Below are positions 48,815 through 61,803 of a DNA stretch of 64,000 nt, in pieces (positions within the stretch are counted from its first letter, which is position 1; each line of letters begins with the position of its first letter). The translations under genes and the position numbers were made by a program. The notes beneath the pieces were generated by a model, which was not told the origin of the DNA, made no database searches, and worked only from the letters and a program-made list of their open reading frames with translations. The stretch is from Pyrocephalus nanus (Eukaryota > Chordata > Aves > Passeriformes > Tyrannidae): the NCBI GenBank assembly GCA_038380795.1, contig CM076264.1, forward strand, positions 8,062,001 to 8,126,000. The letters are read 5' to 3'.

Positions 48815-49330
48815 GCAGATATTGACCAAAGACGAGAAAAAGCAGTCCTGTACCACAGATCTTTTACGTTTAAACAGAAATAAAGTGTTCCTTCTATACA
48901 TTCATTTTTTGTCAGCTAGAAAGATGCTGAACTCAAGTGTAAATGTAGAACCCAGAAAAGGAAAAATAAACGACAGAATACATTGTCGAGGCTGCTCCAG
49001 TGAATACAGTGAGACAGGGAAAATTAATTCCTTTTCATCCTGATGGCTTCTTTCTTGCCATACATTGTTGCATTTTAAGAGTCGCTCCACACTAAGCAAA
49101 GAAAAAGCTTGCTGCTATTATTTAGAATGTAAACTCATTATTTTAAAACAAATTAAAAACAAAGGTAGAGAGATTGCTGTCAACACTGTAGTATTATTTG
49201 TGTCTTCCCACCTGTCATTACCATTATTTATTTATTCCAGGTCATGCAGGCATTAAGCACTAATTATTTGCTTTGTTTAGACAAGTCCCTCCATTTAGAA
49301 CAATAGCAATTAGAGATTTTTACAGAGTAA
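48815..49330. promoter_or_regulatory. Candidate conserved non-coding element
   Basis: Unique AT-rich DNA that keeps five CpGs within about 270 bp (GACGAG, TACGTT, AACGAC, GTCGAG, GTCGCT) and carries AATTAATTCC, CATTACCATTATTT, CACTAATTATTTGC and GCAATTAGAG. Two short ORFs overlap it but lack any coding signature. Retained CpGs in unique AT-rich DNA are a mild sign of constraint. Confidence 0.28.
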
Positions 49331-51014
49331 ATTTAATTCTATCATTTATAACATTTCTACATTTAGGTCTAGAAATGTCATATTCCTAAGTTGCCTTTTT
49401 TACCTAACATGTATTTTATTTACTACATATCAGGCTGACATAATTTCTTTTTACACCAAATACTGATTAAAACTCTGTTCTGCACTACAGAGTTGTCTTT
49501 CACATCTTAAATGTTTACAAATACTGAGTTCAGGCAATAATTACCATTGATTATCTTTGAAATGGTGTGGAGGCTGGAAATAGTTAATGTGTGCATGCGA
49601 AAGCTGTCCAATGTCATACAGAAAGCAACACAATTGAGTTTTCTGTGCTCATAGTCTGGATTTTTTTCTTTTCCTGAAGAAACTGAAGCAATATACTCTG
49701 CTTTTCATAACCTGGGGAATAATAACCTTAAAGGCTGTGCTGAAAGTTGAGGGGAACAGGGAAGTGGACAGATCAAAAGAGCTGTCAAAAAGTAAATGAC
49801 TTGGAAGGAAGATCACTTGTAAAAACAAAAAACAACATTAGAGAGAGAACTCAAACTGTTCTCCAGTGAGCAGGATGGTGGAGGGAAGGTTTGTCATCTA
49901 AGCAGTCCAATGTGGGCAGCAATGATAAGCAGTACTATGTGTTACTAGGAGTACTTACATGAGCTTGACTTGCTACAAGAGTTATTTAATATGATCAGTC
50001 ATTTTTTTTCCACAACACCCATAAGTTAAGAATTTGCAAATGTTATCCTGGCACTGCCAGGAACAGATTCACAGTGACCTCAATATGTCACCAGAAAGCT
50101 TTTCTGGAAATACTTTTGTTTTCCATGTGGTGTCTTAGTATATTGGAAACACAAGTATTCTGTTATTTCTCTAGCCACTTTCCTTTATTGTTACAAAATA
50201 TTCATGTCACATTACTTTACAAAGTAGTATTTATTCTGTACCTACTAGTCCAATGAAACAATCTTTCACTTTGATGAATGGTGATTGAAAAGTTGAGTTA
50301 GACAAGATCAAATTTATTCTGTTGCATAAAGGGGATGTTAATTGCATTTATTCAGTCTGATCATTAAAACACTGAGAATCCTGAAGTAAAAATTATTAAT
50401 TAGCATGGCTGAGTCCAAAGGATACACTAATGTGTGTATGGATGTGTATTTATGTCTGTCTTGGAGTGTACTTTTGGCTTTTGTATTTGTGATCTATGGT
50501 GCAGCTTTAGGGAAATGTCACAAAAAGGGAGATTACCCCAATCTACTTTAGATTATGTACAGTTTACACGTGTCACAGTTTTAAACCCAAGCACCAAATA
50601 GATTGGTTCCATTTTGTCTACTGAAATTCTTCTGTATTGCACGCTCAGAACCTCCAGCAAATGCATCAGGAGGACTGTCATGGGTGTTTCTTAAAAAAGT
50701 ACAAACCTTCCAAGTAGTACATTGAACATCCCTCCAGTACAACTTCACTACTTTTATACAGTTACGAAACAAGAAGTTCCTCCTGATCATTTGCTGACTG
50801 ATGTAAATCAAAAATATCTTTCATGTGGCAAAAGAAATCACTCTAGTTTAAATGACATCTGAGTTAGATTTTCAGAGAGCATATTTTTACAATGATGGTT
50901 TGAAAAATAGTTAGTAATATGTCCTTGGGAGAAGCCAGTCTTGATACTTTATTTTAACTGAATTTGAAGCTCTTAAATTTATGTTATTGTTGTATTTTTT
51001 TGTGTGTTTTGCAG

Positions 51015-51138
51015 TCTGGTTGGTTGATGAAGTCTAAAAGTTTGATAAATTTTGGAAGGAGATCTCTAAAACTGGAAGATTACATGATCATACTGGAGGT
51101 GATTCAAAACAAAGACATGGTGTGTCAGTAATCAACAG
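51015..51138 (+). other. Candidate exon (splice-site pair), 124 bp
   Basis: A T-rich acceptor (TATTTTTTTGTGTGTTTTGC then AG) precedes 51015, and CAACAG|GTAAAT follows at 51139. One frame is open for 38 codons from the acceptor, beginning SGWLMKSKSLINFGRRSLK, and ends in TAA at 51129-51131. It could be a terminal coding exon or a non-coding exon. The peptide is not recognised. Confidence 0.22.
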
Positions 51139-52145
51139 GTAAATTGCAAAAGTACCAGAAGTTGCAGGATATTTCTATCTAAATGAAACTAGCTAACACC
51201 AAACAGATTAGAGGTAATACAAACTGTATTTTTACAAGTATTGTTCTCTTCTGTCAGCTTCGAAACCTCTCTTGCTGTTGACTCCAAATTTCTTTGTTGC
51301 AATATTTATAAGCCTGCTCTCATGTTGTCTTTTAAGGAAGTGTGAATTAGCCAAATAATGAAGCTAAATTTATAATCTGTTTGATAGCTGTTTGAATAGA
51401 AAATCAAAAACCTGCTGTTATCCAGTGGCATGCCTTAGACTGCCTTCTTTTACCTAAAGGTACTCATTTTATTACTTGTAAAGATAAAGGCTAATTAAAT
51501 GTTACACAGACTTTCAGTAATTCAAAAGCTCCACTAATGAAGAGTACTATCCTGTTGAAAAAAATTAGGAGACAGACAGGTGTAAAGAATGAAAAGAGCC
51601 TGTGGAAGCACAGCACCAAGTGCCACCAGCAGTGACCACCCTCTGCCACTGGGGCAGCACACAGCAAGAGTATTTGTGGGTCCTTTTAGAAACACAGCAA
51701 CTCAAGCTACACATCTCATAGAATAAATAAGTGCTAAGGAAACTGTGAGAACCCTTTAGCTCCAGTGTGGGGAATTACATAGGATGGTCATGGATAGAGC
51801 TCTCAGAAAGCCCATGTACCTCTAAGTCTGCAAACATGTTTGCACTGATAAACCTTTGTGTCTTTTGGTATGTGCTGCTTTTGACTGATCAGGAGGCATG
51901 TACCAGACCACTCTTCCTGATGAATTTTGAATTCAGTGTTCAGAACAAACCAAGGTTGCAATGGAGCAAAATGGAAAGTAAGGTTATAAATCCCATTAGG
52001 TTTCTTACCTTCCTCCACAGATGAATATGCTCTGTATATCTATATATACCAGAAGCTACTTTCAATTTCCTTCTGTGTTTTTTACAGAAAGACAGGATTT
52101 GAGGCACATCAGATTGGGTGTGCAGACACAGGCACAAATGTCAGT

Positions 52146-52275
52146 TTGTGTGTGTATATATATATATATATATACACATATATATATATGTCTATGTGTA
52201 TAGACATATGTCTGTGTTCATGTAGTGTGTACTCATCTACACACATTTTATATGCATATATATATATGTTTGCAT
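52146..52275. repeat. TG/TA microsatellite cluster
   Basis: A (TG)n start passes into about ten TA units, then a CACA interruption, a second TA run, the small inverted repeat GTCTAT-GTGT-ATAGAC near 52191, and a further TA run at about 52256-52267. Alternating TA of this length is self-complementary and length-unstable. Confidence 0.9.
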
Positions 52276-52632
52276 GTTTTCCAGTGGTCTGACTGGCTGT
52301 AGGAAGAAGTGAATTAACATGTGATTTCCCTGTACATTCCTCTTGTGCTCATTTTGCTCTGGATTAGCCAAGTCCCTCAGGATGGCAATGAGATAGAAAA
52401 GCTCCATATTTGCAATAGTTTTGTCAGCACTGTCTAGAGCAGAGTTCTGAATGAATGGAAGATGTTTAGGTGCATAAGGTGGGGAGTAGAAACAGTGATG
52501 GCCTGACTGCCCCTGAAGGGGTGTTTTAGCTCCTTTTTTTGGGAAGACAGACAGCCCCCAGCGGTCTGGCTCCACAAAGGTGGGGAAAAACACCACTGGG
52601 AAAGGGGTGAGTGTATCAGTTTTGATGTGCAT
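52237..52632 (-). CDS. Long ORF of uncertain status (131 codons)
   Basis: An open frame on the minus strand begins MHIKTDTLTPFPVVFFPTF and ends in the TA microsatellite. The composition is more varied than in most chance ORFs here. No domain is recognised, no splice sites frame it clearly, and its C-terminus is coded by simple repeat, so I doubt that it is real. Confidence 0.1.
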   Translation of the reverse strand: MHIKTDTLTPFPVVFFPTFVEPDRWGLSVFPKKGAKTPLQGQSGHHCFYSPPYAPKHLPFIQNSALDSADKTIANMELFYLIAILRDLANPEQNEHKRNVQGNHMLIHFFLQPVRPLENMQTYIYMHIKCV

Positions 52633-54935
52633 CAGTTTTCGTTTTGAAAGACATAACTGATAAAGTTAGGGATTAGGTTGCCCCACACATGATGAAGTCT
52701 AAGGACAAATGTTTAGCTGAAAACTGTAGGTTTATCCACCTATTTGTGGTTGGTATTTCTCAGAAATAAATGATTGCAATACAGGGTTTTTTGATTATTT
52801 TTATATTTTGGTGAATATATGCAGTCAAGGTTATTCAAGCTCAGTGCTGAGTTTCATTAAATAGAAGTGAATGAAGGGTTAATACCTCATCCTTGCAGTT
52901 TGGAATGACATTTGAGCATGAAAAGCAAGTTTCATTTAAATGTGAACCTTTTCAAATTATATTTTCTGTGAACTGGTGCCAACTCGATTAGAGAAACTGC
53001 TTTTGTACTGATCTGGTTAGTAAGCTGCCTGTTTGTTTTAAATCTAATACAAATGCTTAAATTTAGTGACATGCATACATTGCATATATTCATTTGCTTT
53101 AAGTGTTGGGGATTCTGTCATCCATAAATAGTCTGTTCTGGGAAATATTGTTAAGAAATTAAAAATGACCTTTACTTAAGAACTCTTTAGAAGGGTTACA
53201 CACAGATGGAATATGCAAAACTGAATTAATTCTTTTAATAAGCTGAAGGATCTTACTGTTGGCCCCTATAAAGGACTTAACTTTATTTAGTCTCTCCTCT
53301 TTATATCTCTAGAGTAATGGGAAATAGCTGAACTGGTAATGAGCGTCAAAGTCACCATAAAAATTCTGATATTTGTTTCCCTGCATGAAGGATCAGTGAT
53401 TCTGTGGCTTGCTCATTCCCAGTTTGGTAAGTTGTATCGTCCTCATGCTGTGGGTCACATTCAGAGAGACACTGGCAGTGGAGTAGCTTGATGGCATCTG
53501 GATGTGGTAAGAGGTCACCTAGCAATGCCATCCCAGGTGACACACATGAATGTTCACCACACAAAAAAAATGACCTCTCTGCACAGTCTTGTCAGGAAAC
53601 AAAAAGGCTGACGGTATCATTCACGTGGAAGAAAAAAAAAAAAGCTTTATAAAAATAGAAGGCATAGGAACTTCAGTCTTGCTTTCAAACACTTTCTAAA
53701 GGAAGCAAAGAAATGCTTATTAATAAAATAAATAATTAAAACCCCCTTTGTTGTTTCTCAACAATAACCTATAATTAAGTCAGGCTTAGTTGTCTTATGC
53801 CTTCCAATGTATAAAGAATATTAAAAATATTTGAGCTTCCAAAAGCCACGGGTCCTGAAAATCTTCTGTTTCACTCTTTGGAGCTGACAAGACTCAGTGA
53901 GAATTTTCATCAAGAAAATTGCATACGGTTCTGTCTTACATAGGAGTTCCCTGAATAGTGAATTGCTTTTCCTGAAAATACTAATTGTTGAAAATGTGTG
54001 ATATGAGGATGGTTTTTGAGTAAGCATTCCATAGATGTGATGGAAAGAGGTGCATACAGACATCCTGTATTCCTTATTTCAGCCTACCATTGCAGTGATT
54101 GTACCAGTAAATGGGTATAGAAATAGCTTTTCTTGAACTTTGTCAGCTAAATGCAAATATGGCACAAAATCTTTTCTCCAAAGGGTTAGGTTCATATTTC
54201 TGTGAACTGCTTAACTCCAATTCCCTTGTTCAGAATTTCTTTGCTAGAAATAAAGTGGATTCCGTCAACAAGCTGAGATATAAATCTTGAATGACTGAGG
54301 CCTTTGGGACCTGGTAGGAATAATGGATTGAATGTCATCTGTGTATGCAAAGTTGACAGAATCTGTCAATCTTCAGGAAAGCTTTGAGGTGGGTGTGTGT
54401 TTATATACCTGTGTGTCTAAGGTGACTGTGCTGGGACAGTCCTTAGCTTAAGTGACAGCATATTTTAATCATTAATCTGACCCCTCCTCATTCTATCAGA
54501 TTCCAAGGCAACTGAGGGAATGTTCTTTTTGAAAAGAGCTGGAGTAGTTTAAATATCTTGGGAGCCACTATTCCCACGCAGAAAGCATTTGCTTCCATAA
54601 AATAGTCATCTGAGTGTGCCTTCACGAACTGCAATGCCCAAATCTTCATTTCTTTACACCTTTTTGACTTAATTTGACTGCACTGGTGCAGATAAGCACT
54701 TCTGACTTTCCATTTTGCCAGCTGAGTTTTGTGGGTTTTAACTTCCAGCTCAGGCATGGTTATGCCCAGCTGTAAGTGATAGCCCTGTTAATCCCTCTTG
54801 TATGCTTGGGAAAAAGGTGTCTATCTGTGTAATGAGTAAACATGGGAATCAGAGGTGTTGTGGCAGGGAACGCTTACCTGATCTTTGTTGCCTCCTTGCA
54901 TACTTTAACTCCTTTTCTCTGTCTTTCATCCCCAG

Positions 54936-55057
54936 CTGTGCCATCTGACCTGAGCCAGTCAGCTTCCCTTATCCCTGATTTTCTGATGGCTTGTTGCTGT
55001 TTGAATTCACCAAGTAATCAATTATATTATGTTAGAATGATGGATAGTTGTAGGCAG
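54936..55057 (+). other. Candidate exon (splice-site pair), 122 bp
   Basis: A strong acceptor (CCTTTTCTCTGTCTTTCATC then CCCAG) is paired with GGCAG|GTGAAA at 55058, with an alternative donor at 55069. One frame is open throughout (PSDLSQSASLIPDFLMACC near the start). The peptide is not recognised, and chance is likely. Confidence 0.17.
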
Positions 55058-57329
55058 GTGAAAAGCAGGTAGATATTTGTTACTGCTTTCATAGTTAGCA
55101 TCCAAGGACAGGGTCCTGCAACCTTCCCTGGAGCCCCTGTAAGGGCTTCTCCGAGAACTGATGAAGGAGCTCCCTCCTTCCAAAGGAGAATATTTGTAGG
55201 GGAACTTCCTCATTCCCCAAATAAAAATAAAATTCTTAACAAAATGCAAATAAATAGATTTTATATTATTAACCTTATCTTCTTCACCAGGTTTATTTTG
55301 TGGTAACGTTTCTCTGTAATTCGACCCCCTCAATATATTGTGGTTTATCACTCTCAAGAGAATTACTTAATTCATTGCAGCTTTTAACATTGAATTTCTC
55401 ACACAAAGGAGATGTCAAATGCATTGTCTTTTCTCTGTTATGTTATTTAGCTTTATGAATAAGTCGAAAGGTAGAATGATCATCTTTGGTACCCTAGAAC
55501 AGGAGAGGAGTTCGCAACGAAAGAAATAGAAAAGTAGATAATTTTCTTTTTTTTTTGCATTGCTAACAATTCATAATATATTAATGACAATCCTCAGATG
55601 CACTAGTGTCCTTAAACTTCAAGCTTGCATATATTTATAATTCCAGAGCACATCAAAGGACTATTAGAGAGCAGTTTAATATCTGAACATTAGCACAATA
55701 ACAGGAATCTTGTGGATTCTAGAGGAAAATCCTGATTCAGTCACTACATCTCAGCTCAACAACTCATACTATCCCTCAGATACTGCAGAGTTTCCCACAG
55801 CTGGCAGACAGCGAACCCAGACAGAACTCCATAAACATTGATCATTTATTTCATTGCACAGTTAGCTTCTATAGTTTAAATTGGGATTGATTTGAACCAA
55901 CCTGACAAAATTTGCAGTGAAGTAAATGATGGACTTTCATCTCTGCAGCTTCTAAGCTCATCTGTGAAAAGAGGGCAGGTGGAAAAGAATAACTCTTCTG
56001 GAATTAGTCCTTTTCCTTAAAATGGTTTGGTCTAAACTGTCCCATGGGAGTGTGCCAAGATCTTGCTCTCCCAGAGGATGACTGAGCTCCTGGGCCCTTA
56101 CACTCAAGTGTCAGCTCCACAGAGATGGGGTCAGATCATGGTACATGTCCCTCATTTTAAACCTGTCTCCAAAAATCTGAGGCATATGCTGGGACAGAAA
56201 GGAAACCAAAATGTTGTTGTATATAGTTTCCAAAAAGGAGTATTTTTATGTTTTAATTTTCACTCTGAATATGCAATCTTAAAAATAATTAAGAATCATA
56301 AAGTTTTTGCAAGCATTTCGGGTGCAAGGAGCAAGTATTGTACTTAATTGCTTGGGTTTTGCTTTTTAATTAGCCCAGAAAATACATTATTGGTTGCTTT
56401 CTAAGCACCTATTTTTAGTGTTCAGTATCTGACTTGCTAAAGACAAAGGCAAAAGTCTTCTTAATGGATTTGCTGAATGGCACCACCTTTTCAGGCTGTA
56501 TGGAAACAATAAGGTCTAATAAGTAAGGGATATTTTTGTACAATTTTTCAACCATCTTAAGAAATAGCGAAAGAAAATAATCAGAAAATTTCTGATTTAG
56601 AGCAAATATTTGAAACAAGATTCATAACTTGGATTTCACTATTGCTCAGTTACATAAAGCACCTAAAAATTTAAAACTAAGGATTAAAATTCTTAAAGGG
56701 TTAAGTTAACAATATAAAGCATCTTACCTGAAAGATATCAAACATCTTAAAAATTGCTAATAGGTAAATCAGAGACCTGGCTGTTCTCTAACCTAGTCTG
56801 TTGGTATTCTCGAAGGAGGCAATCATTATGTAATTATTTTCTTGAGGCAGACAGCATCATCCACCACTTTTTTATGAATTTTATGACATGCTAATTTCCC
56901 ATCTGTCCCAAGTAATATAGACTCTACACTTTAGTTCATTCACCATAGTTTAAAAGCAAAATTGCAAGAACTAAATGTCTGTTCAGTCCTTCTGAAGGTT
57001 AGGTATAGATGAAAATGTTCATGGTGTTTGGATTGGATGGATCATTCCCTCTCAAACATATCTCTAGCATTTGTTATCTATTCCTTCATGTTGACAGTCA
57101 TCAACAAAAAGGCACTTTCCTGTTCTGGAAATCCAGGCCCAGACGCTTACAGGATTTGTAATACTTATCCTTAGCAACTTCAGCAGGTGCAAACAGATGG
57201 CTGACATTTCTGTTAGGCCATAAAATGCAGAATACTACTGTCCTGCTATGCCTAACTGGAATCAATTAAGGATGAAGCAGGATATCAGGCTATGAATCAC
57301 AAGTCATTTGTTTCCTGTAATTTGCATAG

Positions 57330-57362
57330 TTTGTTGTTTGTTGGTTTGTTGGTTTTTTTTTA
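57330..57362 (+). repeat. T/G low-complexity tract (short)
   Basis: Short TTTGTTGG units end in a T run. It belongs to the same class as the longer T/G tracts. Confidence 0.75.
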
Positions 57363-57999
57363 ATGCTTCATTTCGTGGAAGCCCCAGGGGTGGCAGGAAA
57401 AGCAGCAAAAGAGGGAGGTGAGTACATACACAAAGCAGTTTGAACTTAAATTGCAAAGTGAGCTTCCCTGTTAAAATCTCCGAGAACAAAGCTAGTTTTG
57501 GAGGTTATTGCCATATACCACCTCTGATGTCACACTGCTCTTCATTTGACCACCTGAACTCCTTTCTAAAATGTGCTAGATCAATTACTTATGCTGTGCT
57601 TCTATGGCTAAACCAGGACCAAACCAAGTAATGATAATTTTTTTTTAATTATTTTTCTGAGCTTGATTCTTTCACTAACACTCTAAAAATAGTTGTATCA
57701 GGCAGGACAACTAACGGATGCAGAAATCTGCAGCAGAAGTAGCTTCAAGGGACATTTAAGAGCTTTTTAGCTAGCTTTGGGGACTCGGAGTCTAATATTT
57801 AGACAGAATGAAATTGCTGTAAACAGAGGCAACTGAGTGGAAAAAGGACAGAGGGCAGAAAAAACTTTGAATGTGAAATGAAAAATTAAAACAAAGCGCA
57901 AAAGATTATTAAGAACCAAAACCACCTTCTCTGTTTTTCTTCCCAGTTGTGATTAGTATAGTGAAATGTAAGAGGAAGGTGTAAATACGATAATAGAAA

Positions 58000-58350
58000 T
58001 TTCATTTCACATCATGCTCCTGTTTTATGTCTTCAGTTTTCTCTGAGTCAATCACAGCCTTTGCTAATTACTGCCACAACACTGAATAAATGGCAAAGGG
58101 AAATAAGCAACATTTGTGTATAGGGTGAGTGTAGTGACATTATCTCAAAAGAATAAGTTGATGTGGCAATGTTTTAAATATGAGCTGGCAACTGCTAGTG
58201 AGCTTGCACTGCCTGTTTTTAACCTTTAATTTGTGAGAATGCTGTGAATAAAGATTAACTTCCTTTACTTAATATTTATTTTTTCAGTGCCTTCAAATTG
58301 GAGCTGTCATCATTAATGTTTTGAAAAGCGGTTCAGTTTTCCAGGGCTTT
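58000..58350. promoter_or_regulatory. Candidate conserved non-coding element
   Basis: Unique sequence with GAGTCAATCAC, GCTAATTACTGCC, CATCATTAATG and AAAAGCGG. A pyrimidine-rich acceptor-like site (TTATTTTTTCAG) at about 58275-58286 precedes a 22-codon open frame ending in TAG, which could instead be chance. Confidence 0.18.
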
Positions 58351-59636
58351 CTGTAGGTTCCTGTTTGTCACATGATTAACTCTTCCAGAGTGAAAGAATG
58401 GAAGACCAATTGAGGTCTTTTTTCCTGTTACCTGAGCAAGGAGGATTTCATAGTCTAGGAGATTCAAGGCAAAAATAATTCACAGATGTTCATATTCAAA
58501 GACTATTGATATGCCTTTCAGATAGCCTTTGGCTACCTCATGCTCTGACCTCTGTTAGTTAACCTCCAAAATATAAGTCAGGAGAAGAACACACTGAATA
58601 CAGAGAAAGTGATCAAATCCATGAAAGTTGGTTCTGAGCACGAGTGTTCAGATCTATATTTGCCAAACTTCCTGTAAAGCAAAGAAATTCTAATAAGCAT
58701 TCTCATTTGCTTTCTCCACTCCCACCCTTCCCGTGCCTCAAACCACAGGATTTATGGAGCTTGGGAAGTGCATCTGTGACATAAAAAACGTAAGCTTAAT
58801 GGCTGACTCAATCTTTGCAACCTAAGCTCAGCCCCATAAATGTAACAGGTCAGAGCTCTCTAGTTTTCTCAGTATCCCTTTATTAATCCTGCATCGACTC
58901 CAATTTGCCATTTGCTGGTATAGGGTATATATAGAAACCTGAATTGCCACCCACCCACTTATTCATTTGCATAAGTATTACAATTTTCAGGTTAATTGTT
59001 AAATGTCATTGTTTTTCCCTAACTGCCACAGCTACCCAAGCAAGAAATGTTTAAATTTTTTATATTCAACAGAAAAAATGTTAAAAGTAAGCAAAAAAAA
59101 CCACATTTGTTCAAAGTATCTTTTAGTTTTGAGACAAAGGGGAAAATCAGTTATTTGCAAAAGCAAGGAGTGCTTTCTTACAATTTCCTTACAAAACAAA
59201 TAAAATTTGACAAATAAAAGTGAGTCTGTATATCTGTATAAGCAACTTGTTCAAGTCAATATTCAGAGAGTAAAAATCATGTTTTATGGTGTGTTTGAAT
59301 TGATGTCAGTTAAAACCAAGGAATCTTTGCATATTCCCAAGTAGAGACACCACATATGGTCTCAGTATATAGCTTCCATGCTGTTAAAAAAATAATCCAA
59401 CTTTTTCCTGTCATCTTTTTGTAGGATAAAAAAGATAGTAAACTGTTGAAGTTACATTTGTCAAAGCTTAATCCGATGTTGGAAGCACACAATGAAAACA
59501 TAAAATGAGTTGCAAGGAATACATATAGAGACTGATAGTCTACCTCTCATGAATGCTTTTAAATATGTATTTCTGTTTACTTTCTCCAAAGTTAAAAAAA
59601 GCAATAAAAATAAAACAATGACTTTCTTGTTACTAG

Positions 59637-59754
59637 GTGGGCAGCTTTTGCAATGGAATTTGGAAGTAATTTTTGTGATGGAACCAGCAAGATACACACC
59701 TGAGATGATGTGAAGACACTGGGGAGTTTTGAAGGAAAGTTATATAAACATTAG
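59637..59754 (+). other. Candidate exon (splice-site pair), 118 bp
   Basis: GACTTTCTTGTTACTAG precedes 59637 and ATTAG|GTAAGG follows at 59755. All frames close before the donor; the longest runs 24 codons to TGA. It could only be non-coding or terminal. Confidence 0.13.
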
Positions 59755-61384
59755 GTAAGGATAAAAGAGGGGAAAAGAAAACGAAGATAAAACAAATTTA
59801 AATACCTGAGGGCAAGGTAAACAGAAAGCAAAGGCCTCAAATTTATTGCTAGGTACTTTATTACCAACAAAGGTCCCAAGTAACATAATCAGAGTGGGTT
59901 TTCTTTTGTAAAACCAAACTGTTTGTGTCCTTGAGACAAACCCACAATGTACTGTCCATGAGATGTGTTCAAACTGTGACAAAAAGCACAATGATATGAT
60001 TATTTAGGTTCTATTTTCACAAGAGAGAGTGAAGATATTCATGAATGATTACTAAGTCAAATACTCACAAAAGTCCTCACAAAAGGCTTCTAATTTCTCG
60101 AGACTTGCCACAAAATAGGGATGAACATAATCAAGAAATTAAAGAACATCACATCTCTCCAGAGTCAGAGAAAGGTAGTAAGCTGAAAGCTGAAGTGGAT
60201 TGTCCATGGGGAACACAGTACCTGTCTCTTTTGGAAGTGGAGGTGGGCATCCTGGTTCTTTAGGAGTCAGCTTGACTATGTGTTGGACACTTATCCAAGT
60301 ACTGCTTTGATTTAGATTACTAAATGCTTGAGACTTGTTGTCTCTGAAGTTGCAGAAGCTGTGACATAAAACTAGTGAAAGAGCAAGAAATTTCTGATGT
60401 GAATAACAGATATAAATTCTACCAACACTGTAGGGAGAAAGGAGATTTAAATGGTACTTGGGAGATAGAAAACTCTCAGGTGTCTGCAAGTGTGTTAGGG
60501 AGAAAGAAAAGAGCTAAAGAGGAGGAAAAAGATCATTGGAGATGACTGAAGTAAAGAAAGGAAGGAAAGCAAGACTGAAGGCTAAATCAAAGAGAGATTA
60601 ACAATCCAAAACTTAACTAGCCACAAATCAGTACAGCAGATCGGGTGAATAGAGGAGAAATTAGAAGACAACAACAGAGACTGAAAAAGTGTTTGATGTC
60701 ACTGACAGCAAAAAAAAGGCTGAGATCCTGACGTGCAGAAAAGCGAGTGCCAGAGAGATGAAAGAATTCGGTGAAGCACATGAAAATAAAAACCTGATAG
60801 AAGGTATTTGTTCAAAATGTAAAATAGAACTATCTCCAGTAAAACTCAACCATCTCCACTCAAAATTAAAAGCTGAAAGCACTGAAAAGCAGCAAGTCCA
60901 AGTAATGTACTAGTAATATTTCCTAAGTGAGTGAAGAGGTTGTTTCTGACTCCATTGATATTTGGTAAAGGACACTTGATTTTTGTGTACAGTCCGCAAA
61001 AAAAAAAAAAAATCATTTACTTGACACATTCAGCTGAATATATCTTTGATTTTTCTTTTTTTAGGAAATCTTATTGTATTGCACAGTATAACATTATACA
61101 AAAAAAATAAGAATTAAGATAAGAATATATGTAACAAAATATGAAAACATGAGTAAGAATTCAAGGAAGTGTATATTCAGTTTAGCTTTCATCACACTAG
61201 TGAAAAAGACGGGGAGAAGAATAATGTTAGAGGTGGGAAAGGAGACATGAACAGGTTGAAACCAGACAGCTAGATCAACCATAAGCAATTCATAGCTGTA
61301 CGAGCTACCTTAGATAGGATAAAACAACCTTAATTAAAAGAAACTACATTTACTTTGGATTTATAGATAGTAAATTAGTAATAT

Positions 61385-61431
61385 ATGCTAATATGCTAAT
61401 ATGTGTGCTAATATATACTAATACACTACCA
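61385..61431 (+). repeat. Degenerate GCTAATAT repeat
   Basis: GCTAATAT or ACTAATAC units recur about five times over 47 bp with irregular spacing. Confidence 0.65.
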
Positions 61432-61590
61432 TTCAAATAGCAGCTCATTCACCTTGCTATCTTCAGCTAAATGTCATCCTTTGCTTTCATTCATTTTTGT
61501 CACATATTACTGTATCAGACACTGCAACAATACCCAAATGTGTGGTAGATTCTTTATTCTACAAATGCAGAATTTCTGTGTTCTTATATG

Positions 61591-61640
61591 TTTGGTGTGG
61601 GTTTTTTTGGGGGTTTTGTTTTTGGTTGTTTTTTTTTTTT
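61591..61640 (+). repeat. T/G low-complexity tract
   Basis: TTTGGTGTGGG is followed by T and G runs (GGGGG then TTTTG) and a final T run. Confidence 0.85.
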
Positions 61641-61803
61641 CCTTTTCATGTACAATGATAACTTCATGATAAATTCAACCTACATTCATGTGCAAAGATA
61701 AATTCATTCTCAATCTACTCTAACGCTTTCCCTATTTTCAATGGGCATTAGGCTTACAGGCTGTTATTCCCAGCATCTTTAGTTCCCTTTCTGAAGATCA
61801 GCA

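Larger units (their letters stand above)
43073..52145. other. AT-rich non-coding DNA with candidate regulatory blocks
   Basis: It contains the possible conserved blocks at 44.4, 45.3, 48.0 and 48.8 kb and the candidate exon at 51.0 kb. There is a T run of about 16 bases near 48.58 kb. The two overlapping frames at 45964-46325 (116 codons plus, 86 minus) share the same DNA and show no domain. Confidence 0.55.
52633..61590. other. AT-rich non-coding DNA
   Basis: It contains candidate exons at 54.9 and 59.6 kb and a possible conserved block at 58 kb. The stretch 60.48-60.91 kb is A/purine-rich and carries a lysine-rich 74-codon frame without a known domain. A 14-A run lies near 61.0 kb. Confidence 0.55.

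Noticed and set aside
58287..58352. 22-codon open frame after a TTTTTTCAG acceptor, ending in TAG
   Set aside because: The frame is too short to be informative and has no donor or recognisable peptide.
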